From NCBI RefSeq assembly GCF_024753205.1, contig NZ_JANUGZ010000002.1, positions 186,001 through 250,000 of the forward strand: 64,000 nucleotides of DNA, given 5' to 3'. Positions 44,767 through 53,577 of this stretch are shown one piece after another (the first letter of the stretch is position 1; each line of letters begins with the position of its first letter). This DNA is from Massilia aurea (lineage in GTDB: Bacteria > Pseudomonadota > Gammaproteobacteria > Burkholderiales > Burkholderiaceae_D). The position numbers and the translations under genes were made by a program. Under the pieces are notes generated by a model. The model saw only the letters and a program-made list of their open reading frames with translations, searched no databases and was not told the origin of the DNA.

Positions 44767-45669
44767 TTGAGCATTTCAAGCATGACAGGTTATGCGGTCG
44801 CCACCAGCGAAGGCGCTGCCGGAACCCTCACGATCGAAATCAAGAGCGTCAACTCACGCTTCCTCGATTTGCAGTTCCGCATCAATGACGATTTGCGCGC
44901 GCTGGAACCCGATCTGCGGACGGCCATCATGGCCGCAATTCAGCGTGGCAAAGTCGAAGTGCGTGTCTCGTTTGGCCGCAAGGTCAGTGGTGGCGCCGCG
45001 GCGCTCAATCAAACGTTGCTGGCCGACCTGGCCCGCCTGCAAGGCGAAGTAGCGCGTCACTTCGCCGAAGCCGCACCAATGACCGTGGCCGAGCTGCTGC
45101 GCTGGCCAGGCGTCATCGAAGAATCGACCATCGGCCAGGAGTCGCTCCAGGCCGATGTCGCCGCGCTCACGGTCACCACCATTGCCGCGTTCGTCGACAG
45201 CCGCCGGCGCGAAGGCGCCGCGCTCGAAACGATGCTGCAATCGCGCATCGAATCGATGGAAGCGATCGTCAAGCGCATCACGCCGCTGATCCCGCAGGTC
45301 ATTTCGCAATTCCAGAACAAGGCCATTGACCGCATGCAGGATGCGCTGGGCCTGGCTGGCCACGGCAATCCGTCGACGCTCACGCGCCAAGAAGTGCTGG
45401 AGCGGATTCGGCAGGAAGTGACCCTGTACGGCATCCGGATCGACGTGTCCGAAGAATTGTCGCGCCTGTCGGCGCACCTGAACGAAACGCGTCACATCCT
45501 CAAAAAGGGTGGCCAGGTCGGCAAGCGCCTCGACTTCATGATGCAGGAGCTCAATCGCGAAGCCAATACCCTCGGCGCCAAGGCGTCGGTGAAGGAACTG
45601 GCTGACGCGTCGATGGAGCTCAAGCTGCTCATCGAGCAGATGCGTGAACAGGTGCAGAACCTCGAATAA
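44767..45669 (+). CDS. yicC: YicC-family endoribonuclease
   Basis: A 300-residue YicC/YloC protein; family members cut RNA and affect sRNA decay and stress responses. The start MSISSMTGYAVATSEG from a TTG codon matches the family (E. coli MIRSMTAYA); an ATG at 44782 would lose the first five residues. Other typical stretches are EIKSVNSRFLDLQFRI (about residues 22-37), RGKVEVRVSF (about 59-68), RWPGVIEE and, near the end, KRLDFMMQELNREANTLGAKA (read in pieces, about 254-274). It opens the yicC-gmk-rpoZ-spoT run. A GGGGAT element precedes the TTG. Confidence 0.92.
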   Translation: MSISSMTGYAVATSEGAAGTLTIEIKSVNSRFLDLQFRINDDLRALEPDLRTAIMAAIQRGKVEVRVSFGRKVSGGAAALNQTLLADLARLQGEVARHFAEAAPMTVAELLRWPGVIEESTIGQESLQADVAALTVTTIAAFVDSRRREGAALETMLQSRIESMEAIVKRITPLIPQVISQFQNKAIDRMQDALGLAGHGNPSTLTRQEVLERIRQEVTLYGIRIDVSEELSRLSAHLNETRHILKKGGQVGKRLDFMMQELNREANTLGAKASVKELADASMELKLLIEQMREQVQNLE

Positions 45670-45704
45670 GCACCAGAATTGAATCGGTAGCGATACCAGC
45701 GCCG

Positions 45705-45743
45705 GTTGAACGCGTGGACGGGTTTCCCGTCCACGCGTTCAAC
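45705..45743 (+). repeat. Perfect 18-bp inverted repeat with 3-nt loop
   Basis: The left arm (45705-45722) begins GTTGAACGCGTGG and the right arm (45726-45743) is its exact complement, with TTT between. No T-run follows, so it is not a standard terminator. It lies between yicC and gmk, 62 bp before the gmk ATG, and could be an mRNA-processing or attenuation hairpin. Confidence 0.85.
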
Positions 45744-45805
45744 GTTAACATGACCACCCGCGACATCATGCTCGCGCATATACCGTACTGACAAAGGACC
45801 CCGCC

Positions 45806-46453
45806 ATGCTCCCACAAGCCTTTTCCGGCAGCCTGTTCGTCGTCGCCGCGCCATCCGGCGCCGGCAAATCGACCTTGGTCAACGCCCTGCTGGCGAACGA
45901 ACCGGGCATCAAACTGTCCATCTCCACCACCACCCGCGCACCGCGCCCGGGCGAAGTGGATGGCCGCGAATACCACTTCACGAGCGCCGAGGATTTCGTC
46001 ACGCGCGCCGATCGGGGCGAGTTTCTCGAGTGGGCTGAAGTGCACGGCAATTACTACGGCACGAGCCGCCTGTCGGTCGAGCAGGAGATGAAAAACGGCA
46101 CGGATATCCTGCTCGAAATCGACTGGCAGGGCGCGCGCCAGGTGCGCAAGCTGTTCCCGGACGCGGCCGGCATTTTCATCCTGCCGCCATCGATCGAAGC
46201 GCTGGAAGAACGCCTGCACAAACGTGGCACCGACGAGCCGCACATCATCACCCGGCGCCTGCTGGCGGCGGGCGGCGAGATCGCTCACGCACCCGACTTC
46301 GAATATGCTATCATCAACGAAGAGTTTAACGTCGCCCTGGCTGAGCTGCAGGCGATTGTCAAAGCGACACGTTGCCGATTTGCCCAACAAGCTGCCCGCA
46401 ACGCTACGCTGTTTGCCCAGCTGGGAATCCACGCGAATCAACCACAATCTTGA
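45806..46453 (+). CDS. gmk: Guanylate kinase
   Basis: Gmk phosphorylates GMP to GDP with ATP. The 215-residue protein shows the P-loop [13 protein letters not shown] (about residues 14-26), the GMP-binding [19 protein letters not shown] (in two pieces, about 41-59), [11 protein letters not shown] and [13 protein letters not shown] (about 102-114). A RBS (AAAGGACC) lies before ATG 45806. It precedes rpoZ and spoT, so supply of GDP/GTP, RNA polymerase omega and (p)ppGpp metabolism are made from neighbouring genes, a conserved order in proteobacteria. Confidence 0.96.
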   Translation: MLPQAFSGSLFVVAAPSGAGKSTLVNALLANEPGIKLSISTTTRAPRPGEVDGREYHFTSAEDFVTRADRGEFLEWAEVHGNYYGTSRLSVEQEMKNGTDILLEIDWQGARQVRKLFPDAAGIFILPPSIEALEERLHKRGTDEPHIITRRLLAAGGEIAHAPDFEYAIINEEFNVALAELQAIVKATRCRFAQQAARNATLFAQLGIHANQPQS

Positions 46454-46530
46454 CGAGCGCGCCGTTGCAGGCGCGCCGCACGCGTTGTTTCTCTCATTGT
46501 CACCTTACATTCAGCAACCCAGGAGCACAC

Positions 46531-46734
46531 ATGGCCCGCATTACCATCGAAGACTGCCTCAAGAACATCCCGAACCGTTTCCAGCTGACCCTGGCAGCAA
46601 CGTATCGTGCGCGCCAGCTGCTGCAAGGCCACACCCCGAAGGTCGAAGCCAAGGACAAGCCAACCGTCGTCGCCCTGCGCGAGATCGCCGCTGGTAAAGT
46701 CGGCATCGAAATGCTGAAAAAAGTCCCGATGTAA
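46531..46734 (+). CDS. rpoZ: RNA polymerase omega subunit
   Basis: Omega (67 residues) helps assemble RNA polymerase and forms part of one ppGpp-binding site. The sequence [18 protein letters not shown] at the start, [12 protein letters not shown] (about 23-34) and the [16 protein letters not shown] tail match the family. ATG 46531 follows AGGAG at the proper distance. It lies 77 bp after gmk and 78 bp before spoT. The MARIT start with the conserved Arg near the N-terminus fits ppGpp site 1 residues in E. coli omega. Confidence 0.97.
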   Translation: MARITIEDCLKNIPNRFQLTLAATYRARQLLQGHTPKVEAKDKPTVVALREIAAGKVGIEMLKKVPM

Positions 46735-46812
46735 TCACGTTCGGGGTTGCCTGAATTTGCGTTATCCCGTCTTCTGTTATTCTGATCTCACCGCAGCCAG
46801 ACGATTAACGTA

Positions 46813-49065
46813 ATGAACCTGTTACCTCCAGATTCTCCCGCTTCACGCAACCCCGCTCCGCGCGAGCGGCGGGCAGACAATCGTCCGCCCGATTTCATCG
46901 AGCCCGCCGGCCCTATCGTGCCTGGCGTGGCCTCGGTGACGCAGCTGATCACCAAGCTGTCTGAATACCTCACTCCCGCTGAACTCAAAAAGGTCAAGGA
47001 AGCCTACCGCTTCTCTGACGAGATGCACCTGGGCCAGGTGCGCAAGTCGGGCGAGCCCTATATCTCCCATCCGATTGCCGTTGCCGAAATCTGCGCCGAG
47101 TGGAAACTCGATGCGCAAGCCATCATGGCCGCGCTGCTGCATGACGTGATCGAAGATCAGGACGTCAAGAAGGATGAGCTGATCGAGCGCTTCGGCGCCC
47201 AGGTCGCCAACCTCGTCGACGGCCTGTCCAAGCTCGAGAAAATCGAATTCCAGAGCCAGCTCGAAGCGCAGGCGGAAAACTTCCGCAAGATGCTGCTGGC
47301 AATGGCGTCGGACGTGCGCGTCATCCTGATCAAACTGGCCGACCGCCTGCACAATATGCGCACGCTCGGCTTCATGATCCCGGCCAAAAAACGCCGCATC
47401 GCCGGCGAGACGATGGAAGTCTATGTGCCGATCGCGCACCGTCTCGGCCTGAACAACATCTACCGCGAGTTGCAGGACCTGTCGTTCTCGCACCTGTATC
47501 CGGTGCGCTACCAGACGCTGTCCAAGGCGATCAAGTCGGCGCGCGGCAACCGGCGCGAAGTGGTCAAGAAAATCCTCGAAGCGGTCAAGAGCCAGCTCGA
47601 GGCCAGCGGCCTGAAAGCCGAAGTGCACGGCCGCGAAAAGACCCTGTACGGCATCTACAAAAAGATGCGCAACAAGCACCTGTCGTTCTCACAGGTGCTC
47701 GACGTGTATGGTTTCCGCGTCGTCGTCGACAGCGTGCCCAATTGCTATGTAGCGCTGGGCACCCTGCACGCGCTGTACAAGCCGATGCCGGGCAAGTTCA
47801 AGGACTACATCGCCATCGGCAAGATCAATGGCTACCAGTCGCTGCACACGACGCTGATCGGCCCGTACGGCACGCCCGTCGAATTCCAGATCCGCACGCA
47901 GGACATGCACCGCACCGCCGAGAGCGGCGTGGCCGCGCACTGGCTGTACAAGACGGGCGAGTCGAATATGTCCGACCTGCAGCAGCGCACCCATGCGTGG
48001 CTGCAGTCGCTGCTCGACATCCAGCAGCAGACGGGCGACTCGGCCGAGTTCCTCGAACACGTCAAGGTCGACCTGTTCCCTGATTCGGTGTACGTGTTTA
48101 CGCCCAAGTCGAAGATCATCGCCCTGCCCCGCGGCGCGACGGCGCTCGACTTCGCCTACTCGATCCACACCGGCATCGGCGACCATACGGTGGGCGTGAA
48201 GATCAACCACGAAGAGCAACCGCTGCGCACCGAGCTGCACAACGGCGACATCGTCGAGATCATCACGCAACCCGATTCGCGCCCGAGCCCTACCTGGCTG
48301 ACGTTTGTCCGCACCGGCAAGGCGCGCTCGGCGATTCGCCATCACCTGCGCCTGGTCGATGTCAACGAGTCGGCCGAGCTGGGTCTTGAACTGCTGACCC
48401 AGGCGCTGGCCGTACGCAACATCAAGCCCGATTTGCCGGCCAGTGTCGTCGAACGGCTGCTGGGCGAGTCGTCGGCCAATTCGATGGAAGAAGTGTATGC
48501 CGACATCGGCATCGGCAAGCGCATGCCGACGCTGGTGGCGCGCCAGATCTTCGGCCTGATGGAAGGCGACCCCGATCTGCTGCCATCGAGCAAACCGCTG
48601 CCGGCCAGTGATATCGCGCCGGTGACGATCTATGGCAGCGAAGGCGTGGCGGTCCAGCTGGCGCCGTGCTGCATGCCGATCCCGGGCGACCAGATCACGG
48701 GCCAGCTGCGTCGCGACCAGGCGCTGGTCGTGCACACCTGCGATTGCCAGACGGCCAAGCGCCTGCTGGCCAAAGAACCCGACCGCTGGATCGCCGTGAA
48801 GTGGGGCGACGATCTCAATCGCCGCTTCGACTGCCGTATCCGCCTGCTGATCAACAATGAAAAAGGCATCCTCGCCCGCGTGGCTGCCGAGATCGGCGAG
48901 TCCGACGCCAACATCACGTATGTGGGCATGGACGAAGACGACGAAAACATGATGACGCAGCTGCGCTTCACGATCCAGATCGCCGACCGGGTGCACCTGG
49001 CGCAACTGATTCGCAATCTGCGCCGCGTGGCCGGGGTGAATCGGGTGGAGCGCGAGCGGACGTAA
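46813..49065 (+). CDS. spoT: Bifunctional (p)ppGpp synthase/hydrolase SpoT
   Basis: A 750-residue long RSH protein. The N-terminal hydrolase domain is intact: HPIAVAEICAEWKLD and the HD motif in ALLHDVIEDQDVKK (about residues 106-119), plus KLADRLHNMRTL. The synthase domain follows (about 240-400; VYGFRVVVDSVPNCYVALG and the ExDxxR region YRELQDLSF to GREKTLYGIYKK). Then come TGS (about 430-490; VFTPKSKIIALPRGATALDFAYSIH, in pieces), helical/zinc-finger-like residues with CCMPIPGD (about 618) and a C-terminal ACT domain. An intact HD box argues for SpoT/Rel rather than hydrolase-dead RelA. It controls the stringent response. Confidence 0.95.
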   Translation: MNLLPPDSPASRNPAPRERRADNRPPDFIEPAGPIVPGVASVTQLITKLSEYLTPAELKKVKEAYRFSDEMHLGQVRKSGEPYISHPIAVAEICAEWKLDAQAIMAALLHDVIEDQDVKKDELIERFGAQVANLVDGLSKLEKIEFQSQLEAQAENFRKMLLAMASDVRVILIKLADRLHNMRTLGFMIPAKKRRIAGETMEVYVPIAHRLGLNNIYRELQDLSFSHLYPVRYQTLSKAIKSARGNRREVVKKILEAVKSQLEASGLKAEVHGREKTLYGIYKKMRNKHLSFSQVLDVYGFRVVVDSVPNCYVALGTLHALYKPMPGKFKDYIAIGKINGYQSLHTTLIGPYGTPVEFQIRTQDMHRTAESGVAAHWLYKTGESNMSDLQQRTHAWLQSLLDIQQQTGDSAEFLEHVKVDLFPDSVYVFTPKSKIIALPRGATALDFAYSIHTGIGDHTVGVKINHEEQPLRTELHNGDIVEIITQPDSRPSPTWLTFVRTGKARSAIRHHLRLVDVNESAELGLELLTQALAVRNIKPDLPASVVERLLGESSANSMEEVYADIGIGKRMPTLVARQIFGLMEGDPDLLPSSKPLPASDIAPVTIYGSEGVAVQLAPCCMPIPGDQITGQLRRDQALVVHTCDCQTAKRLLAKEPDRWIAVKWGDDLNRRFDCRIRLLINNEKGILARVAAEIGESDANITYVGMDEDDENMMTQLRFTIQIADRVHLAQLIRNLRRVAGVNRVERERT

Positions 49066-49088
49066 TCCGCGTTTTTCGGGATGTTGCC

Positions 49089-49115
49089 GATATTGGCGGC
49101 CGGGCCGCCAATATC
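49089..49115. terminator. Hairpin in the convergent spoT / heme-oxygenase junction
   Basis: GATATTGGCGGC / GCCGCCAATATC, a perfect 12-bp stem with a 3-nt loop, reaching into the stop codon of the heme oxygenase gene. No T-run is present, so the terminator class is uncertain. Confidence 0.6.
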
Positions 49116-49713
49116 AGCGCATGACAGCCAGCTTCAGAATACTGTCAAACGCCGCGCATGCCCCCTCGCAGGCGTCGGCAATCTCATCCGCCGACCTCAC
49201 GTGCTCTTTCAGCGCCAGCATGAACGCGCGCCAGCGCGGGCCTGGACCGGCGTCACTCCCCTTCAGATAGCGCAGCGGATGCGGCGCCAGCGTACCGGCC
49301 AGTTTCCCGTACAGCACCTTGCCGCCCAGCTGCGAGCCTTCGATCACATAGCACACGCCCCAGCGGTACGCCGCGCTGGCGTCGCGCGGCCACGTGTCCG
49401 CGGGCGCGGGGACACGCAGCGGGGGCATGCCGGGTTCGTTCAGGTCGGCTTCAATCAGCGCCAGGCGCTCCACTGGCGACAAGACCTGCTGCGGCCCGTC
49501 CGGGAATGATTCGAGCCAGGGCAGCAGCGACGCGAGCCAGTCGCGCACCATCGTCAGGTGCGCCGCGTAGTCGTTCAAGTCGGGGATAGGTCCGGACAAC
49601 GGCAGGCCGCTGTCGAGCCGTTCGTGCTGTTCGTTGGTGGCGGCGCGCAGCGCTGCCAGGGGATCTGCCTGTTGGTGCATTGGACTGTGCGCCGCTTCAT
49701 GAGGTCGGTTCAT
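49114..49713 (-). CDS. Biliverdin-producing heme oxygenase
   Basis: About 199 residues. Heme oxygenases open heme to biliverdin, CO and iron. The proximal His is in TNEQHERLDS (residue 30), and the distal-helix motif RWGVCYVIEGSQLGGKVLYG (in pieces, about 117-136) is present with its Gly residues. It resembles BphO-type enzymes that feed bacteriophytochromes; no phytochrome gene is in the window. Three starts are possible (49791, 49713, 49680). I choose 49713, which leaves 28 bp to greB and gives the family's usual length. An iron-uptake role (HmuO-like) is also possible. Confidence 0.85.
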   Translation of the reverse strand: MNRPHEAAHSPMHQQADPLAALRAATNEQHERLDSGLPLSGPIPDLNDYAAHLTMVRDWLASLLPWLESFPDGPQQVLSPVERLALIEADLNEPGMPPLRVPAPADTWPRDASAAYRWGVCYVIEGSQLGGKVLYGKLAGTLAPHPLRYLKGSDAGPGPRWRAFMLALKEHVRSADEIADACEGACAAFDSILKLAVMR

Positions 49714-49741
49714 GCGCACATAGTAGCACCGGGCCGCAAGC

Positions 49742-50305
49742 TCAGTCGGCGACCGGCTCGGGATAGTCGACCGAGATGATTTCGAGCTCATCCATGCCCA
49801 GCGGCGTGTGCAGCTGCGCGATGTCGCCTTCGCGGCACTTGGTCAGCGCACGCGCCACGGGCGAGACCCAGCTGATCTTGCCGTGCAGCGGATCGAGCTC
49901 GTCGATGCCGACGATAGTGATGGTGTGCTCTTCGCCGGCCCCGTTGACATAGCGGACCGTGGCGCCGAAGAACACCTGGTCGTTGCCATGCTGGATGCTC
50001 GGGTCGACGACGAACGCCGAATCCATGCGCTTGGTGAGAAAACGGATGCGGCGGTCGATCTCGCGCAGGCGGCGCTTGCCATAGATATAGTCGCCGTTCT
50101 CGGAGCGGTCGCCATTCGACGCGGCCCAGTGCACGATGCGCACGACTTCGGGGCGGTCGACGTCGATCAGCTGCAGCAGCTCATCCTTGATGCGCTGGTA
50201 GCCGGCCGGGGTGATGTAGTTCTTGGCGCCGTCAGGAATCGCCTGTGCCAGCACCAGGGCTTCATCGTCGTCGTTGTCCGACTCTTTTACAAATGCCTTG
50301 TTCAT
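49742..50305 (-). CDS. greB: Transcription elongation factor GreB
   Basis: GreB rescues back-tracked RNA polymerase by stimulating transcript cleavage. The 187-residue protein has the N-terminal coiled coil with NYITPAGYQRIKDELLQL (about residues 30-47) and the tip acidic residues in GDRSENGDYIYGKRRLREID (in pieces, about 66-85; the Asp and Glu needed for cleavage are kept). The C-terminal FKBP-like domain follows (VNGAGEEHTITIVGIDELD). An acidic N-terminal extension (ESDNDDDEAL) is a common beta-proteobacterial feature. It is divergent from the histidine kinase gene by 47 bp. Confidence 0.95.
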   Translation of the reverse strand: MNKAFVKESDNDDDEALVLAQAIPDGAKNYITPAGYQRIKDELLQLIDVDRPEVVRIVHWAASNGDRSENGDYIYGKRRLREIDRRIRFLTKRMDSAFVVDPSIQHGNDQVFFGATVRYVNGAGEEHTITIVGIDELDPLHGKISWVSPVARALTKCREGDIAQLHTPLGMDELEIISVDYPEPVAD

Positions 50306-50352
50306 GGACGCATTGTAGCGAGACTTGCGCGCCCTTGTCGTATCATTCGACC

Positions 50353-51045
50353 ATGTCCCAACCCGCCCTGCTCCAGCACGACCGCGACGCCGCCGCCCGC
50401 CAGGCCGAGCGCACCCGCATCGCGCGCGAACTGCACGATGATCTGGGCGGCAACCTCATCGCCATCAAGATGGCGCTGGCGCGGCTGGCGGCGCGCGTGC
50501 CGGCCGACCAGCCCGGTCTGGCCGGCCAGGCCGGGTACATCGACGAGCTCGTCGATCGCACGATCGACACGGTGCATCGCATCTCGTTCGGCCTGCGCGT
50601 CAGCGCGCTCGACCTGGGCCTTGCGGGCGCGCTCGCATGGCAGGCGAACGAGTTCGCGCGCCAGACCGGCGTCATCGTGATCACGCACTGCCCCGCCGCG
50701 CTGACCCCGGAGCCGGCGCCGGAGCACGCCGACGCCCTGTTTCACATCGTCCAGGAAGCATTGACCAATGTTGCCAAGCATGCACGCGCAACGCAGGTCA
50801 CGCTGACGCTCGAACACGACGGCGGCGAACTCACGCTGGCCATCTGCGACAACGGCTGCGGCATCGACCCGGCCGCGCGCACCCGGCCGCATGCGTTCGG
50901 CCTGCGCGGCATGCACGAACGGGCCAGCGCGCTTGGCGGCGTGCTGTCCTTGTCGCCGGCGCCCGGAGGTGGCACGATGTTGACCGTCAAGACCAGGCTG
51001 GCGCCGTCCGTGGCCCCGGCACAGAACAAGAAGCAGAATGAGTGA
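50353..51045 (+). CDS. Soluble NarL-type sensor histidine kinase without sensor domain
   Basis: A 230-residue histidine kinase of the HisKA_3 group. The phospho-accepting His is in RIARELHDDLGGNLIA (about residue 27). The ATPase part has FHIVQEALTNVAKHARA (N-box, about 134-150), CDNGCGID (about 173-180) and GLRGMHERASALGG (about 190-203). Only about 20 residues precede the His box, so there is no membrane segment and no input domain. The signal must therefore come from a partner, or from the cytoplasm through the core itself. It overlaps the response regulator gene by 8 bp. Confidence 0.92.
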   Translation: MSQPALLQHDRDAAARQAERTRIARELHDDLGGNLIAIKMALARLAARVPADQPGLAGQAGYIDELVDRTIDTVHRISFGLRVSALDLGLAGALAWQANEFARQTGVIVITHCPAALTPEPAPEHADALFHIVQEALTNVAKHARATQVTLTLEHDGGELTLAICDNGCGIDPAARTRPHAFGLRGMHERASALGGVLSLSPAPGGGTMLTVKTRLAPSVAPAQNKKQNE

Positions 51046-51685
51046 AAAAGTAACCATCCGGGTATGCATCGCCGATGACCATGCCATCGTGCGCGAAGGA
51101 CTCAAGCAGATCCTCGCCGACGAGCGTGACATCGTTGTTGCCGGCGAGGCCGAGGATGGCCACGATGCCGTGCGCCTGGCGGGCAAGACGCGCTGCCACG
51201 TGATGCTGCTCGATATCTCGCTGCCCGACCGCAATGGCATCGATGTGCTCAAGCAGATCAAGAAAGACAAACCCGAGCTGTCGGTGCTGATGCTGTCGAT
51301 GCACCGCGAAGACCAGTACGCGATTCGCGCGCTCAAGGCCGGCGCCGCCGGCTACATCACCAAGCAGAGCGCGCCGCGCGAACTGGTCACGGCCATCCGG
51401 CTGGTGGCCGGCGGACAAAAATATGTCAGCGCCGCGCTCGCGCAAACGCTGGCCAGTGCGATCGGCGAGGACCATGAAAGCGCCGCCCACGAGGGACTGT
51501 CTGATCGCGAATACCAGACGCTGACGATGATCGCATCGGGCATGACCGTCACGCAGATCGCGGGCGAGCTGTCGCTGTCGGTCAAGACGATCAGCGAATA
51601 CCGCGCCCGCCTGTTAGTAAAGATGAAACTTCGGAGCAGTGCCGAGCTGACCACGTATGCGATCCGCAACGGCCTGGTCGACTGA
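51038..51685 (+). CDS. NarL/LuxR-type response regulator
   Basis: A 215-residue regulator. The receiver domain (about 1-120) has the acidic pair ADDH (about 11-14), the phosphorylated Asp in VMLLDISLPDRNGID (about 59) and the Lys in KAGAAGYITKQSA (about 109). A LuxR-type HTH follows (LSDREYQTLTMIASGMTVTQIA, in pieces, and SVKTISEYRARLL, about 150-195). It is the clear partner of the kinase just before it, with which it shares an 8-bp overlap. The target genes are unknown; the flagellar cluster and diguanylate cyclase next door are candidates by position only. Confidence 0.94.
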   Translation: MSEKVTIRVCIADDHAIVREGLKQILADERDIVVAGEAEDGHDAVRLAGKTRCHVMLLDISLPDRNGIDVLKQIKKDKPELSVLMLSMHREDQYAIRALKAGAAGYITKQSAPRELVTAIRLVAGGQKYVSAALAQTLASAIGEDHESAAHEGLSDREYQTLTMIASGMTVTQIAGELSLSVKTISEYRARLLVKMKLRSSAELTTYAIRNGLVD

Positions 51686-51786
51686 CGCCCCCATCCATGC
51701 CTCGGCGCTGAATATTTATTGATGCGAGGCAAATAAACTGCCTATCATGTCGTCAATCCCGCAAACTCGGCACCGCGCTGCAATCC

Positions 51787-53385
51787 ATGTCCACTCCGTC
51801 CACTCCCGTCACTGCTGCAGCCGGCCCTGGCGCCACTGCCGCGCCCGCAGCGAATCCGGCCGACATCGCACGCGAGGCGTTCCGCCGCCTGGCCACGCGC
51901 CGCATCGCGCCGACGCCGGACGCTTACCGCGCCATCTATGACGAGATCGCCGGCACCCCGCCGCCGCCGCCCGCGCCGGCCCCGGATGCTGGCGCCATCG
52001 AGGTCCTGAACGGGTTCGCGCGCCGCATGCTCGATACGCCGGGCGAGCTGGCCGAGTACGGCCGGCGCATGACGCGCGCCGTCAAGACGGGTGACTGGAG
52101 CAGCTACACCCAGGCCCTTGGCCAGTTGAGCGAGCGCCATCTGCGGCGCAACACGCCGGTGATGGCGATGGGCGACGAAGAGCCCGAGACACGCCTGCTG
52201 CGCGACATGCTGGCACGCACGCTGTCGTTTGCCTGCGCCTCGCTGCTGAGCGACAACCCGGAACAGGTCAAGGAGGCCGAAACGCTGGGCGCCCTGGTCA
52301 AGACGGCGGTTGGCGAAAGCGAGTTGCACGATATCGAGGCGCGCCTGAAGCAGCTTTGCTTCCAGATCGAGCTGCGCAAGGATGACAGCGCGGGCCAGCA
52401 GGAACTGCTGCTGCGGCTGTTCCGTCTGCTGCTCGACAATATCGAAGGCTTGCTCGAGGACGACAACTATATGCGCGGCCAGGTCGTGGCGGTGCAGGAA
52501 CTGATTGCCGGCCCCGTGGACACGCGCGCGCTGGAAGACGCCACGCGCAGCCTGAAAGACGTGATCATCAAGCAAAGTCATCTGAAACATGGCATCGCCG
52601 ACGTGCGCGCGACGATGAAGAACATGATGATGACGTTCGTCGAGCGCCTCGGTTCGGTGGCCGCCGCGACCGGTGACTACCACGCCAAGCTGGGCGACTT
52701 TTCCGAGCGCATCGGCGGCGCGACCGATATCAGCGAACTCGATACGCTACTGAACGATGTGCTACGCGAGACACGCCTTGCGCAGGACGAAGCACTGGCC
52801 TCGCGCGACCGCATGGTGGGTGCGCACCGCGAAGTGCAGGAAGCCGAGCAGCGCATCCGCGAACTTGAAGCCGAGCTGCAGCATATGAGCGAGCTGGTGC
52901 GCGAAGACCAGCTGACCGGCAGCCTGAACCGCCGCGGCCTGGACGACGTATTCGAGCGCGAAAGCGCGCGCGCCGACCGCCGCAACACGCCGCTGTGCGT
53001 GGCGCTGCTGGACCTGGACAACTTCAAGCGCCTGAACGACACCTACGGGCACATGGCGGGCGACGCCGCGCTCAAGCACCTGGTCAAGGTCGTGCGCGAG
53101 ACGCTGCGCGCGATGGACGTGATCGCGCGCTTCGGCGGCGAGGAATTTTTGATCCTGCTGCCCGAGACGACGGTCGACGCGGCGGCCGCAGCCATGGTGC
53201 GGGTGCAGCGCGAGCTGACCCGGCATTTCTTCTTGCACGATAACGAGAAGATGCTGATCACCTTCTCGTGCGGGGTGGCGCTGCGGATGCAGAACGAGGA
53301 GCAGGCGTCGCTGATGGCGCGGGCCGATAAAGCGATGTACCAGGCCAAGAGCAGCGGCAAGAACCGGGTAGTCGTGGCGGAGTGA
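51787..53385 (+). CDS. Diguanylate cyclase (GGDEF domain)
   Basis: A 532-residue protein with a C-terminal GGDEF domain (about 375-530) of active type: RFGGEEFLILLPE. The RxxD inhibition site (RAMD) stands five residues before it, so the product c-di-GMP can feed back. LDNFKRLNDTYGHMAGD is the Mg/GTP-binding part. The N-terminal 340 residues are helical, with no membrane segment, and begin with a low-complexity Ala/Pro stretch. An IAREAFRRLATRRIAPTPDAYRAIYDEIAG-like section (read in pieces) probably forms a regulatory region. It is the first of several c-di-GMP-linked genes beside the flagellar cluster. Confidence 0.93.
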   Translation: MSTPSTPVTAAAGPGATAAPAANPADIAREAFRRLATRRIAPTPDAYRAIYDEIAGTPPPPPAPAPDAGAIEVLNGFARRMLDTPGELAEYGRRMTRAVKTGDWSSYTQALGQLSERHLRRNTPVMAMGDEEPETRLLRDMLARTLSFACASLLSDNPEQVKEAETLGALVKTAVGESELHDIEARLKQLCFQIELRKDDSAGQQELLLRLFRLLLDNIEGLLEDDNYMRGQVVAVQELIAGPVDTRALEDATRSLKDVIIKQSHLKHGIADVRATMKNMMMTFVERLGSVAAATGDYHAKLGDFSERIGGATDISELDTLLNDVLRETRLAQDEALASRDRMVGAHREVQEAEQRIRELEAELQHMSELVREDQLTGSLNRRGLDDVFERESARADRRNTPLCVALLDLDNFKRLNDTYGHMAGDAALKHLVKVVRETLRAMDVIARFGGEEFLILLPETTVDAAAAAMVRVQRELTRHFFLHDNEKMLITFSCGVALRMQNEEQASLMARADKAMYQAKSSGKNRVVVAE

Positions 53386-53447
53386 CAAGTTCTGAAGGGG
53401 TGTTTTTCCAGACAGATAAAAAAAACGATTTATTTTGCGTCCGGCCC

Positions 53448-53474
53448 TAAACTTTTTCCACAGGGCACCGTTAC
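53448..53474 (+). promoter_or_regulatory. Candidate sigma-28 (FliA) promoter of fliC
   Basis: TAAACTTT (-35), an 11-bp spacer and ACCGTTAC (-10) closely fit the FliA consensus TAAAGTTT-N11-GCCGATAA. It lies 104 bp before the fliC start. Confidence 0.65.
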
Positions 53475-53577
53475 CAGCAACAACAGCGGTTTGAACGTCA
53501 CTGAATAACGCGACGGACCAAAGTGAACAGCAGCACGGTCGCTGCACCCCTAGTAAGACCTAGTCTGGAGAATCACC

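Noticed and set aside
46457..46476. A 7-bp GC-only hairpin between gmk and rpoZ as a terminator
   Set aside because: No T-run follows and the two genes are normally cotranscribed; GC-only stems of this size arise often at this base composition.
51698..51731. TGCCTCG/CGAGGCA inverted repeat after the response regulator as a terminator
   Set aside because: Loop of about 20 nt and no T-run; too weak to call.
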